Source of the DNA: Anaerocolumna sp. MB42-C2
Lineage (GTDB): Bacteria; Bacillota; Clostridia; Lachnospirales; Lachnospiraceae
Length of the DNA: 64,000 nucleotides
Direction: 5' to 3'
Assembly: GCF_030913705.1 (NCBI RefSeq)
Contig: NZ_CP133190.1
Location: 3,681,501 to 3,745,500 of the forward strand
Shown here in pieces: positions 63,616 to 64,000 of the stretch (position 1 is the first letter of the stretch; each line of letters starts with the position of its first letter). The position numbers and the translations under genes were made by a program. The notes beneath the pieces are model-generated. The model made no database searches. It was not told where the DNA came from and saw only the letters and a list, made by a program, of their open reading frames with translations.

Positions 63616-64000
63616 ATGAAAGGGAATAATTTAATCCATAATTGGATTATCCTGTTTGTATTAGGTCTAAGTATGTGCAGCCTTTGCATCTTTTATGCGA
63701 CAACGGTGGAGGCAGATACGAATTTAAATAAAACCAATGTAATCAACTATATTTTTTCGGAAGAAAACCCGGATGATTTTAATATTAAATTAATTTCTAA
63801 TGCAAAAGACGAGGATATAATTGATCATGCCAAGCAAGATATCGGTTACCCTTTGGAGACTTATATTGAACATAATTATAAAACTTTGAATATTGGCGGA
63901 GTTGAGGCTTTTCATTTAGAGGATTTTAATAATGGACTGGTTAATCTGGCTATTGACTACTCTTTGACCAAGGAGAAAGATAGGGAGTCATCAGAGAGTG
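63616..64000 (+). CDS. Secreted or membrane-anchored protein, 3' end cut by window
   Basis: ATG 63616 follows TCGGAGGA by 5 nt; the frame is open to the window end (128 residues visible). A hydrophobic N-terminus (WIILFVLGLSMCSLCIFYA) looks like a signal peptide or anchor. The rest is acidic and hydrophilic (NVINYIFSEENPDDFNIKLI, NIGGVEAFHLEDFNNG). No family recognised; the rest lies beyond the window. Confidence 0.75.
   Translation, partial: MKGNNLIHNWIILFVLGLSMCSLCIFYATTVEADTNLNKTNVINYIFSEENPDDFNIKLISNAKDEDIIDHAKQDIGYPLETYIEHNYKTLNIGGVEAFHLEDFNNGLVNLAIDYSLTKEKDRESSES

Overview
The window looks like a chromosomal segment of an AT-rich, spore-forming, anaerobic Firmicute, most probably a Lachnospiraceae member (Clostridium cluster XIVa, Anaerocolumna/Lachnoclostridium-like). 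The grounds are the AT-rich code with frequent TTG starts, strong AGGAGG-type ribosome sites, the gdpP-rplI-dnaB order, MecA, the sporulation/germination-type genes (CwlD, a GH18 hydrolase with SH3 domain, collagen-like and coat-like proteins) and the ferredoxin/DUF1858 small proteins. The family placement is inference; no rRNA, tRNA, phage, transposase or CRISPR array was seen.

Layout. 1-4104: the 3' part of a peptide-maturation (RiPP) locus of the CLI_3235/CcpM type: a radical SAM/SPASM maturase cut by the window edge, a TIGR04066-family protein, an acyl-carrier-related protein and an ABC exporter. 4118-5628 (minus): two half-size DUF318/ArsP-like permeases and a thioredoxin-reductase-like gene destroyed by an internal deletion. 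5864-9922: a secreted WG-repeat protein, then an ECF sigma factor, its anti-sigma factor and a membrane protein. 10239-15182: a methyltransferase, a large HTH regulator and a methyl-accepting chemotaxis protein. 15225-16646 (minus): an M23 peptidase, a small XRE regulator and a DUF3796-like protein, with a striking 19-bp inverted repeat at the front. 16908-19826: a large BspA-type surface protein. 20314-23721: a lipoprotein, a pentapeptide-repeat protein, an AraC regulator and a terpene-cyclase-fold protein. 24083-33555: two two-component systems, an FMN oxidoreductase, a MacB/FtsX-type ABC transporter and a small secreted protein.

34049-37941 is the conserved gdpP-rplI-dnaB operon (c-di-AMP hydrolysis, ribosome, replication). 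It is followed by a MerR regulator, a 55-aa ferredoxin, a collagen-like protein, a DUF1858 protein and MecA. 43399-45403 holds a soluble Ser/Thr kinase fused to a MinD/TadZ-like domain with a lysine-less P-loop, plus a free-standing paralogue of that domain. 45926-53702 contains cell-wall and sporulation-type enzymes, a translation/phosphorylation cassette (threonylcarbamoyl-AMP synthase, arginine phosphatase, RpiB), YwmB and a low-complexity coat-like protein. 54030-64000 carries a methyltransferase, a large membrane-anchored protein with a decayed C39-like domain, an M29 aminopeptidase, a glycosyltransferase, a PAP2 protein, DeoB and Dtd.

The most unusual signal is a pair of about 110-nt leader elements (2011-2121 and 61622-61730) placed immediately before two unrelated genes, the RiPP acyl-carrier-like gene and deoB. 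They share a long conserved segment and two hairpins, the second with compensated base changes, and both end in the ribosome binding site at almost the same distance from the ATG. I do not recognise this as a known riboswitch; it is the best candidate for an undescribed cis-regulatory RNA here. The window also holds three families of short dispersed repeats (150-bp palindromic, GTTACTGTTCAC-ended, and a third one).
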